From the NCBI GenBank assembly GCA_900708905.1, contig CAADRB010000012.1, positions 417,235-481,234 on the forward strand: 64,000 nucleotides of DNA, given 5' to 3'. Positions 59,101 through 64,000 of the stretch are shown piece by piece. This DNA comes from Hymenolepis diminuta (lineage: Eukaryota > Platyhelminthes > Cestoda > Cyclophyllidea > Hymenolepididae). Under the pieces are notes generated by a model. It ran no database searches. It was not told where the DNA came from and worked only from the letters and a program-made list of their open reading frames with translations. The first letter of the stretch is position 1. Each line of letters starts with the position of its first letter. A program made the position numbers and the translations under genes.

Positions 59101-62100
59101 AACAATAGACAGTAACGATGAAAAATTAAACGGAGCATAATATGTTACTCGAACATGATTTAAGTAGTACTAACCTCAGAGGCATTTTGTGAGGTAGATG
59201 AAGGTAGGGCGGCTGAAATCTTGGGAGGGGGTGGTTGTTGCATGGAAAGATAGGCTCGATTGAGACAATCATTGCCAGCCAAAGTTGAACACCAGACACC
59301 GTGTTGAATGGAAAGCATGACGTGGCGTGTTGAGTTGGACTTGATCACAAAGTAACGCGTTCGTAGGAAAAGACTTGAGTCCAACTCCTTCGGGTTAATC
59401 CTAAATATATAAAAGTAGAGAAACATTCAAAATCACATTGAGGGACGTAACATTAGAGACTAAAGTGCATTTGTGCTGCTGTTTTCATCCATATTCGCTT
59501 AGATTTAGGTCTAGGATATAAATTCAGGTTTACTCTTGTGCTTAAGTTTAACAACCCATTTGTAAGATCCTTCTCTTTTTAAAGTTTATTACGGAAATTT
59601 AAAGCCCCCGATTTTTGGAATTTAGAAGCAGAATTTCTTCACCTCGACCATTTCGTGAATAATATGAAACATCAGAAAATTAAATTTCGCCAAGGAGTCG
59701 ATAGTAATATAAAGTTTTTAAAGTATATTGATAAAAACCTCAAACACAATATTTAAGTTTACTGGATTTCGTTTCAAATTCATCCCATAATAGTAATGAA
59801 ATTCCGATACACGTTTATCCTACAGTTGGTTAATACAAAGTTAATGTTTAATTACATTCTGATTAATACTTCATTTTTACCTATTTTGATTGCCCATTAG
59901 CCTACTGTTAGTAATATTGAGTGATATGGATTTGAGCCCATCCAGTACACATCCGGTAATTGAAAACTGATTATGAAACTATTTAACATTCGTACACAGT
60001 AATTTTTTAGTTGTGGCTTTTCAATGCGACTTTTACCACTCATCATAGAAATAGTGAAAAACTATTGGAGTCGAAACAATGAGAAGCTTCCATTATGTTC
60101 CTCCTCTCTCGAGTAATTTCAAACAGGTATGGTTGGCCATTCTAAGTTCTAAACTACTGATAGGACGAAACAAAACACAAATAAGCTAATCTGCGGACAA
60201 ACGATTCTACAACAATACGAAGCTGACTCATTGAGGTTGAAGGAATTATGAAAGGCGCAGATGATGCTCAAGATACATTTTGTCATAACCATTTAGGCTG
60301 ATGATAGGTGTTCCTAAAGATTAGAAAGAGTTATTCCTATTCTCAAGTTTTCTTATCTCATTACTCGTAAATAGAGGACGAAGTGACCCGACTGCCTATC
60401 ATCGGGGGATAGCGGTCAAATGTGAAAAGGGACACTTATCTCTTAGATAATGACAACTGCCGACTGACATTGTACAACAATCTAAGAAATTGTCCATCGA
60501 CGAAGTGGAAATTATAAGCGATGTTAGTAACTACACAATTGAATTCAAATGAAAGATTTTATAGCTATTGAGTAGGCAACAGCTTTTAAAGTGCGCAATG
60601 AGATATAATTAAACCTAGCGATAAAGTTACTAACGAGGTTGGAATAGAATCATATCAAATAGACGACAAAAGCCAAAGGGATAGAAATTTTTATTCATTT
60701 GGAGGCGGACAGATTGAAATAAAAACACTTTTTGGTAGTCTCGTGATTGGTGAGTGATCTTTAATAGCCACCTATGAATAACCAAACAAATAATATGGAT
60801 TTATTTACAAGCAATATATAAGATATATATAAAAAGAGATAGGAGTTAAGATTCAACATGTAGGACAGATCCCACAACTAATTTCTGGTAAATTTTGAAA
60901 ATTACACTAGCTAAATCTAAGAATTATCAATCAAAATAAAAATCAGATAGCCAGTATCTAGTTCAACTTAGCATTTAAAATTTGTTTGAATCTGTTTTGG
61001 ACAGTTTTGAAAGTGAAAGCACATTAGAGTTGGTCTTAATTAGTGAAAGATTTCTTTCTTGACTAAGCACTAATTAAAATCCACCGAGACACGCACTTTG
61101 CATTAAAACTAATAGACATATGGATATAGAATGAAGCAGAAGAAAAGTCTTAGAATTTTAAATTATAAAACAGCGATAATTGCAGGAAAATCTACTTTCA
61201 ATGTGGTCAGTAATCTCCATCAGAAATTAGAGCAACGATAGCCAAAATGAAGATTCGAGAAAAGATTAGCTCAGGAAAAAATAAATAATAAATTGAAATG
61301 TACCTGTTTTACACTTTAGACATGGTCACAATCAATCGAGATTCGCAGTAAGCAAGTTGAAAACGTTACTATATCAATTAATTACTTTAGGCGTACCGAA
61401 ACCAAGAAAATTAGTAGCCAGGCTGAAAATACAAGTTGCATTATGTATCCTGGAACCTTTTCAAAATGTCAAGGAAAATAAATACCTTCCGCCGCAAGCA
61501 TACGATGGAACGCCTTCGGAATGAAAACTGCACGGATAGATGGACAACTTATTTTTTCCAATATAAAAGGCCATCTCAAAATACCAAGCTCGCAAAAGAC
61601 ATGTATTATTGAGAGAGAACTACCGTAGAACATTTTATTTAAGTTTCTCAGGTAAGGCTAATGATTTGCTAACGCAATGCTTAGATAAGCTGATATTAAC
61701 GAAACAATAGTCAAGGAGAACAAACGGTAGTTTCGTTCATTAAGACAACAAATCTAAAATCAAAGCCAGCATTCTACTTATTAGACAAATATACAAACCA
61801 TTTTCAAAACAAAGAAAGACGAGAATAAAGTAGAAAGCCGCATTCTTGCTTATTTTCTGTTATCAAGTTCTTAATCATCAGCAATGCAACAACTAAAATA
61901 CACCATGAACAAGCTGAAAATCACAATGCATGGTATAATTTATCCTCTATATTAGCAAACAAGAAAATCATCGAAACAATAAAGCCTAAACCGGGAAATA
62001 AAAATTAACTTTAAACTAAGATAAATAATGACCAAAATACGTCATCAGAGGTTGCCGACTAGGAACATCAGTCAAAGGCTGTTCATGAGAAAGTGATACC

Positions 62101-63160
62101 GATAGAACACCGGCAAACATGACTCAAAGCGGAAATGTCCATGCTTTCTGTCAGGATGATCACAAATTGGCCATCATACTTATCTGTATGCGACCTCATA
62201 CAGCTGCTGACATTTTAGCAGTTAGTTTCTTCTAGTGATATTGATGTTATAAAGATATTTTTATTCTCATAAATTGTTTTAGGAAAATGAAACAGTGCTT
62301 TCTCTCGGTCTGAGAAGCTACCCACCGATATCTAGTGAGCATCTAGATCATAGCAGGAGAGACTAGGTATTTGACATTACAAAAGATACTTACCCTGGTA
62401 CAATGTTTGCAAGTTCCTTCGGGTCAAACTCCGCCTGCTGATTCAGTCTAGAGGCAGCAGCCGCAGCGGCGGCTAGAGCGGTCGCAGTAACCATGGCAGC
62501 ACTCGACGAGGGATGATGTCCCTGTTGACCACCTTGTCTCCCACCACCATATCTTCCCCCTCCGCCACCATGATGTTGTTGCTGCTGCACCGATGGTCCA
62601 CAAAGTGTCGGAAACGGTGAAGATGAGGTGTGAGATGATGGCGAAGCTGTTGGATAAGCCCATCCACCCGCATATTGAATCGGTGAATAGGTCCCACGTT
62701 CACTTGATACACCAGAGCCCTGACCACTTCCACTCAATCGCATATTATGAAGTGTTGCAGCTAAATCCGAGTAGTAGCACTCTTGTTGTTGTTGTTGTAC
62801 ATCGTCTCTTCCAGTTTGTGGAGGCGGGGTCGGATGACCTCTCGAAGACGGATACCAGGTCAAAGGGTGTCTAGAAGCCATAGCAGCTGTCCAGTAAGGA
62901 TCTGCAGGAGCTATTCTAGGAGCTGTAGCATAGAATTGTTGAAGATCCAGAGGATAGCAGTTGGCAACGGCAGCTGCAGCAGCATAGAACTGCTGTAGCT
63001 GTTGTCTTTGCTGATCCGATGTAAGAAGACCTGATGGGTAATATCCTCCATTGCTACCATTAATTCCGCCTTCCATGTCAACGAAACGGCCTTGAGAAGA
63101 GGCGGGAGGTAGACTTGCATCAGATATCCCTCCAGCTCCATAGACAGGAGGTGCTGAGGC
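56166..63160 (-). CDS. YTHDF: YTHDF-family m6A reader, both ends unresolved
   Basis: A cytoplasmic reader that binds N6-methyladenosine in mRNA through its YTH domain and affects mRNA decay or translation. Exons on the minus strand: 63160-62394, 59400-59175, 57465-57241 and 56302-56166, joined in phases 2, 0 and 0. The first exon gives a low-complexity N-terminal part rich in Q, A, S, G and Y (QQRQQLQQFYAAAAAVANCY, poly-Q, GGGGGRYGGG), as in DF readers. The YTH domain starts FDPKELANIVPG and NPKELDSSLFLRTRYFVIKS, continues VWCSTLAGNDCLNRAY, LLFFSVNTSGCFCGVAEMTS and WQDSRWRGAFSVRWIYAK, then VPNRLLRHIQVESAENRAVT and LRDTNEI. The three cage tryptophans (VWCS, IWQD, RWRG) are present with the right spacing. 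A 40-residue low-complexity insert (MQQPPPPKISAALPSS and beyond) splits the domain after the first tryptophan. The 5' exons lie right of 63160. The last exon is uncertain: the final readable exon ends LQIIHNN then TA|GTGAGT. Confidence 0.88.
56590..56683 (-). repeat. tRNA-derived SINE head
   Basis: Read on the minus strand it begins GCGGCTATGGCGCAGCGGTA, an almost ideal Pol III A box (TGGCGCAGCGG) in a tRNA-like setting. About 35 nt later comes TTGTCGCGACATACG, which may be a decayed B box. It lies just outside the last identified YTHDF exon, in the intron between it and the exon at 57241. It could instead be a tRNA pseudogene; the stems do not pair well enough for a working tRNA. Confidence 0.45.
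59401..62393 (-). other. YTHDF intron (3.0 kb)
   Basis: Intron just before the core of the YTH domain, with GTAAGT at the donor and TATTTAG at the acceptor, phase 2. AT-rich and without recognised features. The next introns (57466-59174 and 56303-57240) are similar except for the tRNA-like element in the latter. Confidence 0.65.
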
Positions 63161-64000
63161 CTGTTGAGAGGAGGAACAAGAGGAGTGGGTTAAAATTAAA
63201 CCAGTGCTAGAAGAAAAAGACATTGAATAAAAACAATTTGCTTGTGTATATCCGATAATTTTGAAGGGGCAGTAAAAAAATCTTTTGATAAAATGTTCGC
63301 AAATATTCACGTAGTGAGCAAAGTTCAAGTCAGAGAAGTAGTCTTTTGAATTGTATTGGTGAAAAAATTTTGTACTAGCTAAAAGATTATAGGTTATATA
63401 GAAGAGAGGAAGAGGTACGTTAAACGCTTAACTTTAAGGGGGTTCAGATGTTCGCTTTATGTCCATTTATACATATGTATAAAATAAAAATAATCCTAAA
63501 AGGTGCAGTGAATTGAGATAAGCATAAGAAACAATTTCACAATAATCCTAATCACTGGATTCCGCCGATTTTTATCTCCAAAATGTCAAATTCTGAAAGC
63601 TGCACAACTATTTTGCCAGCCCGTATTCTAGATACGATCTTCAAGTGAATTATTTGAGAAAATGAACAACTTTCGGGGGAGAAATAAGCTAATACAAACT
63701 GGTTTCAAACCACGATCGATTCTTAACCCAGGGCAAGGTAAATACATGCTCTCTAGAAAACCGATATCTAAAAATTCTTATCCCAACGGAAAAATCCACA
63801 ATATTCTACGTACCGAAATGATTACCAAAATCTAGGGTATTCGTGCGTTCTACTTTTATACAATAATAACTTTAAATGGCAACTTCGATAGGCAATAAAA
63901 TTAGAAAGATAAGTTATAATAGAATTCAGATACGTAAGAATTCTTATAAAAACAAATGAGAATATATTTGTTTAATAAAACACATCTTAAAATACAAGCG
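63161..64000 (-). other. Upstream intron or 5' region of YTHDF
   Basis: The acceptor CTCTCAACAG ends at 63161 on the minus strand, so this is likely intron. The frame does stay open upstream to 63328, so a longer first exon is possible, but that added sequence (FYSMSFSSSTGLILTHSSCS) is less typical. No other feature was seen up to the window end. Confidence 0.5.

Noticed and set aside
1..64000. CRISPR arrays, operons or bacterial-type genes
   Set aside because: No regularly spaced short repeats; genes are spliced and eukaryotic in type.

Overview
The window is AT-rich animal DNA with spliced genes, introns from 31 nt to several kb, and degraded transposons. A flatworm (tapeworm or fluke) is the best guess. 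The main reason is a CsRn1-type Ty3/gypsy element: its gag has a CX2HX9CX3C knuckle and its primer-binding site matches tRNA-Trp. Very short introns (31-39 nt) mixed with long ones also fit a flatworm. The species cannot be named from sequence alone.

Layout, left to right. (1) 681-17523, plus: 3' part of a monocarboxylate-transporter-like gene (SLC16 family), 14 or 15 exons, with a very large cytoplasmic loop and tail; the first exons lie off the left edge. (2) A diverged LTR copy at 18035-18338. (3) 18777-19888, plus: a complete four-exon RSPH1 gene (radial spoke head, MORN repeats). (4) 24701-21388, minus: a divergent RhoGAP-like gene, partly resolved, with one problematic exon. (5) 25167-27902: a gag-only CsRn1-type LTR retrotransposon on the minus strand, bounded by a 5-bp target duplication, then a solo LTR of the same family in the opposite orientation at 28952-29275. 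(6) 30959-41281, plus: a PH-like, proline-rich gene with two alternative terminal exons, serine/lysine-rich or glycine-rich. (7) About 9.5 kb of non-coding DNA with old repeats. (8) 50745-52063: a dead mariner transposon with a 387-base assembly gap. (9) 63160-56166, minus: a YTHDF-type m6A reader with the YTH aromatic cage intact; its 5' and probably 3' ends are not resolved.

The genes do not form a pathway: a membrane transporter, a ciliary axoneme protein, a possible Rho regulator, a PH-like protein and an RNA-binding protein. Exon models rest on hand-checked GT-AG (and two GC-AG) junctions whose reading phases agree. RNA-seq was not available, so untranslated ends and alternative splicing are inference.
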